Notes under the pieces: model-generated
Database searches by the model: none
Seen by the model: the letters and a program-made list of their open reading frames with translations, nothing else
What the model was told of the DNA's origin: nothing
Part shown: positions 9,144 to 18,150 of the stretch, piece after piece
Layout: every line of letters starts with the position of its first letter
Numbering within the stretch: position 1 is the stretch's first letter
Assembly (NCBI GenBank): GCA_963709875.1
Contig: CAVPYB010000004.1
Location: 61,538-125,537, forward strand
Length of the DNA: 64,000 nt
Direction: 5' to 3'
DNA from: JAQBDA01 sp963709875
Lineage (GTDB): Bacteria; Chloroflexota; Anaerolineae; Anaerolineales; UBA4823
Made by a program: the position numbers and the translations under genes

Positions 9144-11645
9144 CTACCGATTGTATATGATGGGCATCAGGATGAGATATTTAGACACGGGGGTACCTTG
9201 CTGCGGGACTGTGGTGATGGAGGGTTGTTCTTCAGGGATATCCGTGGCGGTTATGGCAGCGGCTGCAAGGGTGGGGGTAACTTCTTGAATTGGCGCTGCA
9301 GTACTCGTGTTTTCAGATTGTGCAGGCAGGTATTCCGATGAATCGGCTGCAATGGCGGCATCCTCTCCAGCACCGATCGCGAACAGCATTCCCCTGTCCA
9401 TGGCAACATAAAAGCGATCCGGAGCCAATGCGCCGCCAGCCACACTTGCACCCTCCCCCATATTGAGCACCCACAATGGGTTGTTTGAGTTCAACTGGTA
9501 CGCTTTGCAGTTAACCCCTAGATTGAAATTATTCGAGCAAACATAGGATACCGTCTGCTCATCGACTGCGATCAGCACGCTCTGCCGGTCTGGCGGTCGA
9601 TAATTTGATACCAGATTACTGTTCTTATCCAGCCATACCAGACGTGTGTCGAAGAATTCACCCGCGTAAAACAGCCAGACCAAATCTTCCGCCGTTGCGC
9701 CCTGGTCAAATGGAGAAATGAGCGATTGACCTTCAAAATCCCAGGTGATCTTCGGGTCGAGTTCAATCCCTTCCTCGGTCGCCCACCATGCATAGACTTC
9801 GTGCCCGGCTCGGAAATAGGTTTTTCCGTTTGCACCAACAAAGAAAGCCGGGACTGTGAATTTGAGCTCCTCGACAGGTAATCCATCCAGGACCAATTCC
9901 CCACCACTGCGGGCTGCCAGTGCGCCGTCGCGCAAGAATATATACGATTCCCCGCCGCTAAGGACTGGTGGCGTCTCTACGTAACCATCATAAGCGAAAG
10001 ACTGCCACAGCGGTTCTCCATCCTTCGAGACAGCTTGAATATCTTCTACGCGCGTGTAATAGATAGACCCATCTGAAGCAACAACCGGGCCAGAGGTCGC
10101 TTCCCAGCCGCCAGTCGGTGCATACCTCCATCCGAGCTGTCCATCCGGAGAATATGCAGACAGACCACCTGCTGCATCGGTGACGTATATCTCACCATCA
10201 GCTCCAAGCGCGGGAGACTTCACTGGCGTAAATTCAAGCCCAGCCTGCCATAATACTTCCCCATCAGGAGTGAGCGCGATCAGTTTCCTGTCAGCTCCAT
10301 TGATATAGACTGTCCCATCTCCAGAAACTACTGGACCGCCGGTAAACCCACCTTCCTCGAAATACGTCCAGGCCACATTTGAATTGGACGGCCCATCGAA
10401 CGGTGCGAAGCGAGTGCCTTGCGCATCGTGCCGCTCTGTCGCCCAGTAATGCCCCCCTGGAACAAACAGCCGCTGTTGAGCCGAGGGTGGGGTCCGGGAT
10501 GGCTGCGCCCGCCACCAGATCGACCAGCCTCCGACGATAATCACTGCCGTCGCAAATAACCCAACACGCACAGCATTCGATTCCAGCCAATCCGAAGCCA
10601 GCGGTGAGACGCTTTGTTCGATCCATTCCTCGAGTTTGGTGCCGGCGAATAAAGACCTACGGTAGCCAGTTTGAATTTGCTGTGTAATCCGCAAGCGTAG
10701 CCCTTCACCGAGCAGGTTGAAACCCATGATCGTGAGAAAGACAAAACCACTCACAATGATCAACGGCAACGGTTTTACAAACGAGATCAATGCCGTAGAT
10801 AACATCTGGCCCAGTTCCGGCAGGCCGGTGGCGTTCACAGCCGCAAAATCAGATACCTCGATCCATACCCCCCCGCCGATATAGTAGCCAAGGAACCCCA
10901 ACTCGGAGATGACGAACAGGGTCGCGCTGACTTCGAATGCCATCAGCATCCAGACCAACGGGGATATTTGAGGCAGTACATGCTTAAGCAAAATGCGCGT
11001 TTCCGATGCACCCAGCGCCTGGGACGCCTCGATGAATACTTGGCTCCTGATCGTCCGGGTCTGTGAAGCTACAATACGCGCCGTTTCTGCCCATCCAGTA
11101 ATCGCTAACCCAAAAATGAATGCCCAAATCCCTTTATGGATACCGATCGCCGAAACACCCATCAAAGCCACGATCAGGATCGGGATCGCCAGAGCCATCG
11201 AGAGGAATATGTCCAGTATTTTCCCCCATAACCCGGTCGACCAGCCGATTAAATACCCTAACAACAATCCTAAGACAAGACGCACCATCGCGACGGTTGC
11301 AACCAGCAGCATGGTCGGTCGTACTGCATATAACAGACGGCTAAGCAGATCACGACCGAACTGGTCAGTCCCAAGCGGGTATTCGGGCAGGGCCAAGGGC
11401 GAATATGGTGGGCGGACGATCTTGCCGTCGATCCTCAGCGCATAATTTTCCTTCATTGGATCATTACGAGCCCAATCTGGACCGAAGATCACCAGCAGGA
11501 GCACAAAAATTGTGATCAAAGCACCTACTAGAAGCGGCCAATTGATGCGCTTTAAGAAAAATACTATTTTATTTCCCGTATGGTAGGAATTTTGATATTC
11601 GTGCATGGCAGTTGAAGTACCTGCCTTGTGTGCCTTTGATCCCAT
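9144..11645 (-). CDS. Peptide-type ABC permease (DppC-like) fused to an extracytoplasmic PQQ-like beta-propeller
   Basis: An 833-residue protein. Residues 1-330 are a DppC/OppC-type permease: first helix about 34-55, LGTDQFGRDLLSRLLY at 91-106, and the EAA loop EASQALGASETRILLKHVLP at 206-225. A further helix (VGLFATAVIIVGGWSIWW, about 361-378) is followed by 400-765 with PQQ/WD-like repeats (GPVVSGDGTVYINGADRKLI, SPALGADGEIYVTDAAGGLS, GPVVASDGSIYYTRVEDIQA). A Thr/Pro-rich linker and a short hydrophobic end (KYLILMPIIYNR) close it. Ordinary DppC is about 300 residues, so the propeller is an added outward-facing sensor or binding domain. It starts at an ATG sharing one base with the dppB stop (TGATG). 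No substrate-binding protein or ATPase gene is adjacent. Confidence 0.85.
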   Translation of the reverse strand: MGSKAHKAGTSTAMHEYQNSYHTGNKIVFFLKRINWPLLVGALITIFVLLLVIFGPDWARNDPMKENYALRIDGKIVRPPYSPLALPEYPLGTDQFGRDLLSRLLYAVRPTMLLVATVAMVRLVLGLLLGYLIGWSTGLWGKILDIFLSMALAIPILIVALMGVSAIGIHKGIWAFIFGLAITGWAETARIVASQTRTIRSQVFIEASQALGASETRILLKHVLPQISPLVWMLMAFEVSATLFVISELGFLGYYIGGGVWIEVSDFAAVNATGLPELGQMLSTALISFVKPLPLIIVSGFVFLTIMGFNLLGEGLRLRITQQIQTGYRRSLFAGTKLEEWIEQSVSPLASDWLESNAVRVGLFATAVIIVGGWSIWWRAQPSRTPPSAQQRLFVPGGHYWATERHDAQGTRFAPFDGPSNSNVAWTYFEEGGFTGGPVVSGDGTVYINGADRKLIALTPDGEVLWQAGLEFTPVKSPALGADGEIYVTDAAGGLSAYSPDGQLGWRYAPTGGWEATSGPVVASDGSIYYTRVEDIQAVSKDGEPLWQSFAYDGYVETPPVLSGGESYIFLRDGALAARSGGELVLDGLPVEELKFTVPAFFVGANGKTYFRAGHEVYAWWATEEGIELDPKITWDFEGQSLISPFDQGATAEDLVWLFYAGEFFDTRLVWLDKNSNLVSNYRPPDRQSVLIAVDEQTVSYVCSNNFNLGVNCKAYQLNSNNPLWVLNMGEGASVAGGALAPDRFYVAMDRGMLFAIGAGEDAAIAADSSEYLPAQSENTSTAAPIQEVTPTLAAAAITATDIPEEQPSITTVPQQGTPVSKYLILMPIIYNR

Positions 11646-12571
11646 CAGAGCTGCCTTGGGTCGAAGCGTCTGACCATGACACCAGCAAGGATCTCGGTGA
11701 GCAAAAACACCAGCGCCAGTACAGTCAGCAGTGCAGCAACAAGTGGCGGGAAGAGAAAATTATCAGAGCGTGAGGTCAGGACAATGGTTGTGGAGAAAAG
11801 ACGACCAAATCCTGGCCAATCGAACAGCCGTTCCACGATGATCAGCTCAGCGATCATCAAACGCAGCGAAGCCGCAATCGTGATCACCACCGCCGCCAGG
11901 ATATTCCGGAATGCATACCGGCTGCGTATCTTTCGCATCTGATGTCCAAAGCTGAGCGCAGCAACTACGTACTGCTTCCCCATCTCTCCGACCAGCATCC
12001 CAGAAGTGATCTGGGCAATTTTTACCATCGGGAGCACCATTAAGGTCAGCGTCGGAAGTACCAAGTGTGAATCGATACCATATCCCTGGAATGGGACCAG
12101 AGGGGTTACACCTTCCCCAGGTCCCCAGATCACGTAAGCTATGGATAGAGCAATCAGAATAACGCCAATGAAATAGCTGGGTGACGCCAGACCAATTGTC
12201 ACGATACCGGTCAGCCAGGTAGAAATCCTGACCGGAGCCAGTCGAACTGCACCAAACCCCAACAAGAGCCCAATGACGATACTCAGCAGCAGAGCGAGGA
12301 CAATCAACCAGGAGCTTGCCGCAAACGCCTTTATAACCACATTTATGATCGGCTCGCCATTTGGCATCGAGCCGAAATCAAGGTGTAATACCTGGTTTAG
12401 ATAGCTTAGATACTCGGGGATTAATGGCGATACCTTGATGCCGCCAAACGCGTACGGGTTGCGCGCAACCTGGACTGGACCGATATAGTATGCGTATGCG
12501 AAGCCAAGAAAATTTGCTAGCAGCAATGCTGCCGGCAAAATTAACAAGCGCTGAATTACAAAACGCATCAT
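11645..12571 (-). CDS. Peptide/nickel-type ABC transporter permease (DppB-like)
   Basis: A 308-residue membrane protein of the DppB/OppB family: N-terminal helix (RLLILPAALLLANFLGFAYA), loop with LHLDFGSMPNGEPIINVV, five further helices, and the typical C-terminal end GVMVRRFDPRQL. It forms the heteromeric channel with the DppC-propeller fusion encoded immediately downstream (stop and start share one base). The usual partners DppA, DppD and DppF are not in the window and must be supplied from elsewhere or have been lost. Substrate unknown; peptides are the family default, but the nearby hydantoinase also allows a nucleobase-derived compound. Confidence 0.85.
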   Translation of the reverse strand: MMRFVIQRLLILPAALLLANFLGFAYAYYIGPVQVARNPYAFGGIKVSPLIPEYLSYLNQVLHLDFGSMPNGEPIINVVIKAFAASSWLIVLALLLSIVIGLLLGFGAVRLAPVRISTWLTGIVTIGLASPSYFIGVILIALSIAYVIWGPGEGVTPLVPFQGYGIDSHLVLPTLTLMVLPMVKIAQITSGMLVGEMGKQYVVAALSFGHQMRKIRSRYAFRNILAAVVITIAASLRLMIAELIIVERLFDWPGFGRLFSTTIVLTSRSDNFLFPPLVAALLTVLALVFLLTEILAGVMVRRFDPRQL

Positions 12572-12650
12572 GATCGGATCAACCAGGTTGGTATGAGGGT
12601 TGCTATACCTTAAGAATTACGGCATGAGTTTGATTCAAGTTCAATAGAAT

Positions 12651-13217
12651 TTATTCAGCATCTGCTATCCCGAGCAGTTCAGCCAACAGGGCGGAGTCGA
12701 TATCGATCTCTGGCAAGGATTCGTGTTCGTATGGTTCTGTCATGCTGGAGCGCTCGCGTAAAGCTTGCCACAGCAAATGCCGTTCATCTCCGCTTACGAT
12801 CAGGTCGTTGACCGTTTCGGATGATAATAAAAACTCACCTGTTGTATAGAAAAATATGATCCTGCGCCAGGTAGTCGCATGAATAGGATGTGGAAGTGTA
12901 ATCAGAGGGCCAAGCTGGATCTTATAATACTCCAGCTTGGCCGAAGGATGGCTATTTTCTTCTTTCAGCAGCTCCGCCCGCGTAGTAAGTTCATGACCGC
13001 GCACGGGTGCCACGTATTGGATGCGCCATTTTTGCTCTCCAAAGGCTCCTGTCTGGTAAAAAGCAATATAGTCGACAGCGATCACTTTGGGAGCGCTGCG
13101 CAGGGGAATGCGATACCAGCCCAACAACCGGGCAATCTCCAGGTCTCGTGGATGGTTGACCACTGCGACCAGGACCAACGCTGACGGGGACGGCAGTTGG
13201 GACATGCCCGAACTCAT
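12651..13217 (-). CDS. Conserved-looking hypothetical protein
   Basis: A 188-residue soluble protein that I do not recognise. A well-organised central part (RLLGWYRIPLRSAPKVIAVD, then YIAFYQTGAFGEQKWRIQYV) suggests a folded domain with several aromatic and basic residues. A late segment has VNDLIVSGDERHLLWQALRE. The C-terminus is acidic. No signal peptide or membrane segment. Start may be 13217 or the ATG at 13205 (AAAGGA lies about 10 bases upstream of the latter). It is encoded just upstream of the dppB-like gene in the same direction with a 79-base gap and could share its transcript. Confidence 0.6.
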   Translation of the reverse strand: MSSGMSQLPSPSALVLVAVVNHPRDLEIARLLGWYRIPLRSAPKVIAVDYIAFYQTGAFGEQKWRIQYVAPVRGHELTTRAELLKEENSHPSAKLEYYKIQLGPLITLPHPIHATTWRRIIFFYTTGEFLLSSETVNDLIVSGDERHLLWQALRERSSMTEPYEHESLPEIDIDSALLAELLGIADAE

Positions 13218-13286
13218 CCTTTCATACTCGTTCTGCTACATAGGTGTGCTGATATTATCGCTAATTAATCACTTGGAATGCAATAA

Positions 13287-14754
13287 TTAAGCCACCCCGG
13301 CTTCAGCATTGAATTCATCGATCAACCCGTCGATCGCTTCCACCTGCTTCTGGACGCCAGTCCAATAATCAGGCGCATACCATTGCTGCATGATTTCCTC
13401 GTAGGTCTTTCCCTGCTGCTCAACCCAGGTAAAGTATTTCAGGTTATGGACGCGACGGCGGTCTGCATAGGTCAGCTCGATCATGTTGTCTACAGACTCC
13501 CCCTTCAGATATTGTGCAAAGTGGGCGGCTGCGTCGAGCTCAGTATAATCACCAAATTCATGGTGCATTTCCTTCAACCGGCTGCCATATAGATCCATCG
13601 AATCTGTCAACACGGTCAGGACGATATCATTTTCGCCCATCTCGTAGTATTTCGCCATCTTGACAGCGGAGAGCATGTTGGAGATTCCAGAGAACCCAAA
13701 CAGGTCAAGATTATCGATGATTTCCGACGGCACGCCCTGCTTCTCGAGATAGGACCGACCGGTTGGCTCATTGAAAAGACGTGCCAGATTTACTACGGCA
13801 TTATCGTCTATGGCGACTACAATATCAGTGTTCTTGACATTATGTATCCAGGGCACATGTTTATCCCCGATACCCTCGATCCGGTGGGCGCCGAAACCGT
13901 TCTCCAGCAGGGTTGGGCACTGGAGTGCTTCACTAGCAACGATCTTGCTGCCAGGGAACAACTGTTTCAAATAGTCTCCGGCAGCAATCGTTCCTGCCGA
14001 GCCGGTCGCTGATGCATATCCGCGGTACTCGTCTTGAGGGCCCATCACGGCATTGAGCACCTCTTCCATAGCGTGACCGGTGACTTCATAATGCCAGAGG
14101 TAATTCCCAAATTCCTCGAACTGGTTGAAGATCATCAGGTCCTGACCCGACTGGCGCAGCTCCCAACACTTATCGAAGATCTCTTTGACATTCGAACTCG
14201 CTGCCTGGAGTAGAAATCACCTCGCCAGCGATTTGCGAGAGCCAGTCGAAACGTTCACGGCTCATACCCTCGGGTAAGATTGCGATTGACTCACATGCCA
14301 GCAGCGCAGAGTCGTAAGCGCCGCCCCGGCAGTAATTACCCGTGGATGGCCAGACCGCTTTCTGGGTGGTCGGATCGAACTGTCCGGTGACCAGCCTTGG
14401 CACCAGGCAGCCAAATGCCGCGCCTACTTTATGGGCACCGGTTGGGAACCACTTGCCGACCAGCACGATGATGCGGGCGCTCGTCCCCGTTAGACTGCTG
14501 GGCAGCTCCATGTAATTCACGCCCCCATAGCCACCCCCCTGGGGTACAGGCTCATTTTTCCAGGTGATGCGGAATAAATTAAGCGGGTTTACATCCCACA
14601 ATCCTACCCCAGCCAGCTTCTCTTTTACGCGGCTAGGTACCAGAGTCGGGTCCTTCATCTGGGCAAATGTGGGAATGATGATGCTGCGCTCACGCACTCG
14701 TTCAAGCGCGCGCGCTCGCCGGTCTGGTATCTTCATAAGGTCGATCGTAGTCAT
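13287..14754 (-). CDS. PLP-dependent enzyme (TrpB/cysteine-synthase fold), broken by a frameshift
   Basis: Two frames together encode one fold-type II PLP enzyme of about 488 residues. The first frame (14754-14170) contains KWFPTGAHKVGAAFG, where the lysine corresponds to the PLP Schiff base in TGAHK of TrpB, and WPSTGNYCRGGAYDSALLA, an STGN phosphate loop. The second frame begins with NVKEIFDKCWELRQSG and carries YASATGSAGTIAAGDYLKQL. They join if one base of the AA at 14195-14196 is dropped (GAGTTCG to GAGTCG on the coding strand). The total length of 1468 is 3n+1, consistent with a single insertion. The specific reaction is unknown; the motifs differ from diaminopropionate ammonia-lyase as I remember it. 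Confidence 0.8.
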
Positions 14755-14814
14755 AATTGTTCAACACTCCTCTTGAGAATAAATTATCTGTAATATGAAC
14801 GATGTGGTTTAGGC

Positions 14815-15757
14815 TCAAGCCTCGTCCTCAGGTGCTTCTGCAACGATATACAGAGGGCGTCCTTTGGCTTCGTCGTAAAGGCGACCGATATACTCGCCCA
14901 GGATGCCTAACGATATCAGCTGTACTCCGCCCAACAGTAGCACTGCTATCAAAGTAGTCGCCTGCCCTGCAAACGCTTCCTGCGATCCGGATATACGCAT
15001 GCCTACGACTACAGGGATCGCCAGAATGCTCAGACCGGCGAAGAAAAATCCCAGGTAGGTCGCCACCTGCAGGGGAAGGTATGAGAAGCTGGTGACAGCG
15101 TCCCAGGCGAATTTAAACATCTTCCTGAACGGGTATTTTGTTTCCCCCGCGTAGCGGGCTGCTCTTCTGTACTCAACTCCGGTCTGTTTGAATCCCACCC
15201 ATACGGACATCCCCCGTAAAAACCTGTGCCGCTCGCGCATCTTTTTCATCACTTCGACAACTTTCCGGTCCAGCAAGCGGAAGTCACCGGTATCCATGGG
15301 GATTTTTACATCCGTAATTTTATAGATAATACGGTAGAACGTCGCCGCAGTCAGCAGCTTGAACCAGCTCTCCCCCTCTCGCTCAGCTCGTATGGCGTAA
15401 ACCACTTCGAAACCCTCACGCCATTTCGAGATCATGTCCAGGATCACCTCGGGGGGGTCCTGCAGGTCTGCATCGATGATAACGACCGCCTGGCCGCGCG
15501 AGTAATCCAATCCGGCAGTCACAGCCAACTGGTGACCAAAATTGCGGGCAAAAATCACCGGACGGACCCGCGTGTCCTGGCTTGCTATGGCTCGGATGAT
15601 ATCTGAAGAACTATCGGTTGAGCCATCATCCACGAGGACAAGCTCCCATTGCTCTCCAGTAGAACTCCATCACCTCCGAGATGCGGCGGTGCAGTTCGTG
15701 AATAGTCTGGCTTTCGTTGAAAATTGGAGCAACGATTGAAAAAGTTGGCGCACTCAT
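14815..15757 (-). CDS. Polyisoprenyl-phosphate glycosyltransferase (GT2, GtrB/DPM1-like), broken by a frameshift
   Basis: Transfers a sugar to a polyisoprenyl phosphate carrier. The N-terminal frame starts at ATG 15757 (MSAPTFSIVAPIFNES) and continues after a one-base shift with EQWELVLVDDGSTD, then NFGHQLAVTAGLD, the DADLQDPPEVI metal-binding motif and two C-terminal helices (about residues 230-295). The break is at 15663-15664: the coding strand reads GAGTTCTAC where GAGTCTAC restores VMESTGEQWE. Overall length 943 is 3n+1. The ATG follows the thrC stop by five bases, so they form an operon. The truncated 272-residue version starting at MDDGSTD lacks the first beta strand and would be inactive if the shift is real. 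Confidence 0.83.
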
Positions 15758-15762
15758 GGGAG

Positions 15763-17046
15763 CTATTTTATCATCCGCCTGACACTATCGATGCTGGGTT
15801 CGATGACCATAGCCTCTGGCACAGCCTGCATGGCAGCCCGGGTGTCTTTCAGCCCGCTGCCGGTGTTGATAACCAGGACAGGATCGTCCTGGCCGATCAA
15901 CCCATTCTTCACAGCGCTTACCAGACCTGCATAGGCTGTCGCACCTGCAGGTTCTGCAAATATACCCACATTACCCAATGCGGCGATGGCCTGGAGGATG
16001 GCATTATCGCTGACAAGAATATAGCTGCCACCGGTCTCTCGCGCTGCCCTGACCGCCCGAACCCCATCACGCGGCAAGTCAACCGAGATGCTGTCAGCCA
16101 GGGTACTGGCGCTGACTGGGGTAATCTGCTCAGAGCCTGAGTTGTAAGCATTGGCTACCGCTGCCGAGCCTTCCGATTGGACGCCGAATATTCTGGGGAA
16201 ATTCTCGATCCAACCTAAGGCCATCAAATCCTTGAATCCCTTGTGGATACCCGAGATAATATTGCCATCCCCTACGGATACGAATATCGACAGTTGGGAG
16301 GGCAGTCCAGAGAACATCCTAGTGCTTCTTCCACCCGACGATGTACCGGTTTGCATCCACTCCCAGATCTCAAAGGCGGCGGTCTTCTTGCCTTCTGCAG
16401 TAAAAGGATTGTAGCCGGTGTTCCGGCAGTACCAACCGAATTCCTCGGCTGCCTGAATGGTCAGGTCAAATGCGTCATCATACGTCCCATCCACCAGCAG
16501 CACCTGCGCACCAAATACAAGCAGTTGGGCAACTTTCGCCGGCGGGGCAGTCTTTGGAGCGAAGATCACGGCATTCTGTCCCACTGCGGCTGCCATTCCT
16601 GCCAGGGCTGCTCCGGCATTTCCTGTCGAGGCGGTGACGACCACCTCTGCTCCAATCTGTTGAGCCCGCGCTACAACGATCGCGCTGGCACGGTCCTTGA
16701 ACGATGCAGTCGGGTTGCGGCTCTCATCCTTGACCCAGAGCTGCTGAATTCCAATCTCTTCTGCCAACCGTACCGGAGAATAAACCGGCGTATAACCGGC
16801 AGCTCTCAGAGGAGTGCCAGAGCCGCTTGGGTCACCCACCGGGAGCAGGGGTAGATAACGCCAAAGAGATGCTTCAGAAGAGTTAAAGATATCATCATGG
16901 GCGCCTGAGCTGCGAATGCGATCGTAGTCCAGAAGGACGTCCAGGTTGCCGCCATCCAGGGGACAGACATAAGTCACCTCTCCGGGAGCGTACTCAGAGC
17001 CACATAAACTGCACTGATAACCGATGAATTTACTGTCCATTTCCAT
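15763..17046 (-). CDS. thrC: Threonine synthase (zinc-ribbon type)
   Basis: Converts O-phosphohomoserine to threonine with PLP. The N-terminus has a rubredoxin-like ribbon CSLCGSEYAPGEVTYVCP. The PLP lysine lies in NPTASFKDRASAIVVARA, the Gly/Ser/Asn loop is TASTGNAGAALAGMAAA and the C-terminal loop EPAGATAYAGL is present. The length of 427 is normal for this subclass. It lies upstream of the GT2 gene and downstream of the nucleoside permease genes on the same strand. No other threonine-pathway gene is nearby. A cysteate or other threonine-synthase-like role cannot be fully excluded. Confidence 0.85.
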   Translation of the reverse strand: MEMDSKFIGYQCSLCGSEYAPGEVTYVCPLDGGNLDVLLDYDRIRSSGAHDDIFNSSEASLWRYLPLLPVGDPSGSGTPLRAAGYTPVYSPVRLAEEIGIQQLWVKDESRNPTASFKDRASAIVVARAQQIGAEVVVTASTGNAGAALAGMAAAVGQNAVIFAPKTAPPAKVAQLLVFGAQVLLVDGTYDDAFDLTIQAAEEFGWYCRNTGYNPFTAEGKKTAAFEIWEWMQTGTSSGGRSTRMFSGLPSQLSIFVSVGDGNIISGIHKGFKDLMALGWIENFPRIFGVQSEGSAAVANAYNSGSEQITPVSASTLADSISVDLPRDGVRAVRAARETGGSYILVSDNAILQAIAALGNVGIFAEPAGATAYAGLVSAVKNGLIGQDDPVLVINTGSGLKDTRAAMQAVPEAMVIEPSIDSVRRMIK

Positions 17047-17181
17047 TCCAGTTCTATCTACGAATTAATATATTGACCAGATAACGGGTGAACTCCACCC
17101 GCTGTCGAGGTAGAAAGCAGGTGACTCATTGGAATTACGGCAGGAAAATGCCATCCAGATATATATTTCGACCAGACTCCC

Positions 17182-18150
17182 CTACAGCCCCCGTTCCCCG
17201 CGTATATACGGAATCCCCAATGCAGCGGGTGAACCTAATCGCTTGCGAATCGCTTCTCTTGAGCCGATCACGAGGACGATTATCGTAAATGCGTAAGGCA
17301 GCATCTGTAGGAAGAAACCCCAGTAAGGATTGTAATAGAATGGATTGGCCAGACCAAGGATGACGGTCGGTCCTTGGATATCCAGGATTAACCGGCGCAG
17401 CGCGCCGAAGGCATATGCTCCAAAAGCTGCCCGAACTGGGTCCCATTGAGCGAAGATCACCAGACCGACAGCAATCCACCCTTGCCCGGCGGTGGTCAGC
17501 TCGCTGAACCAACCCGGTGCGATCGCCAGGCTGATCGTAGCACCCGCCAGCCCGGCCAGCAGCCCACCCACAAACACGTAGAAATAACGCTGCCGGTACA
17601 CATTAATCCCCAGCGAATCTGCGGCTGAGGGATGTTCTCCAACCGCGCGCAGTTCCATCCCCGGGCGGGTTTGGTTGATGTAATACCAGGAGAGTGGTAT
17701 CAACAGGTATCCAATGTACACCAGCACGCTCTGGTCGAAAAAGAATATCGGTCCGATCACTGGTATTTGTGACAGCAGAGGTATCGAAAAAGCCGGCATC
17801 AGGGAAACCGTACCAGCTTTGCTGAGACCCTCACCAAGCACCAGACTGATTCCTGCCCCAAGGAATGTGAGCGCCAGACCGCTGACAACCTGATCCGCCT
17901 GCAGGGTGATCGTGATGAAAGCGTGTACCTGGCTGAGCAGCCCGGCAGCAAGCATGGCGACCAGTAAACCCAGCCACGGGTTGCCGGTTGCAACTGCAAT
18001 GCTGAAAGCGCTCATCGCTCCAATCAGCATCATCCCTTCTACACCAAGGTTCAGTATTCCGGACCTTTCTGCGAAGATCTCACCGATGGTTGCGAAGAGC
18101 AGCACTGTCCCGCTGGCTACGCCTGCTTGCAGGATAATGATGGGGTCCAT
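17182..18150 (-). CDS. Nucleoside-type ABC transporter permease 2 (YufQ/NupQ-like)
   Basis: A 322-residue BPD_transp_2 permease with eight or nine helices. It has the family's first helices (SGTVLLFATIGEIFAERSGI, then LNLGVEGMMLIGAMSAFS) and the ATISLAIAPGWFSELTTAGQ region. Start chosen at ATG 18150, which follows AGGAG by nine bases; an earlier open start at 18222 lies inside the preceding gene. It is the last gene of the importer operon BMP lipoprotein, ATPase, permease 1, permease 2. Such systems import purine or pyrimidine nucleosides, which suits the adjacent base-deaminase operon. It ends 136 bases before thrC. Confidence 0.87.
   Translation of the reverse strand: MDPIIILQAGVASGTVLLFATIGEIFAERSGILNLGVEGMMLIGAMSAFSIAVATGNPWLGLLVAMLAAGLLSQVHAFITITLQADQVVSGLALTFLGAGISLVLGEGLSKAGTVSLMPAFSIPLLSQIPVIGPIFFFDQSVLVYIGYLLIPLSWYYINQTRPGMELRAVGEHPSAADSLGINVYRQRYFYVFVGGLLAGLAGATISLAIAPGWFSELTTAGQGWIAVGLVIFAQWDPVRAAFGAYAFGALRRLILDIQGPTVILGLANPFYYNPYWGFFLQMLPYAFTIIVLVIGSREAIRKRLGSPAALGIPYIRGERGL

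Noticed and set aside
14190..14200. Programmed ribosomal frameshifting as explanation of the split genes
   Set aside because: No slippery heptamer, Shine-Dalgarno stimulator or pseudoknot is visible, and six unrelated genes with single extra bases fit assembly error better.
13287..14754. Diaminopropionate ammonia-lyase (YgeX) as identity of the PLP enzyme
   Set aside because: It would suit the purine cluster, but the PLP lysine region TGAHKVGAAFG and overall length of about 490 differ from YgeX (about 400).
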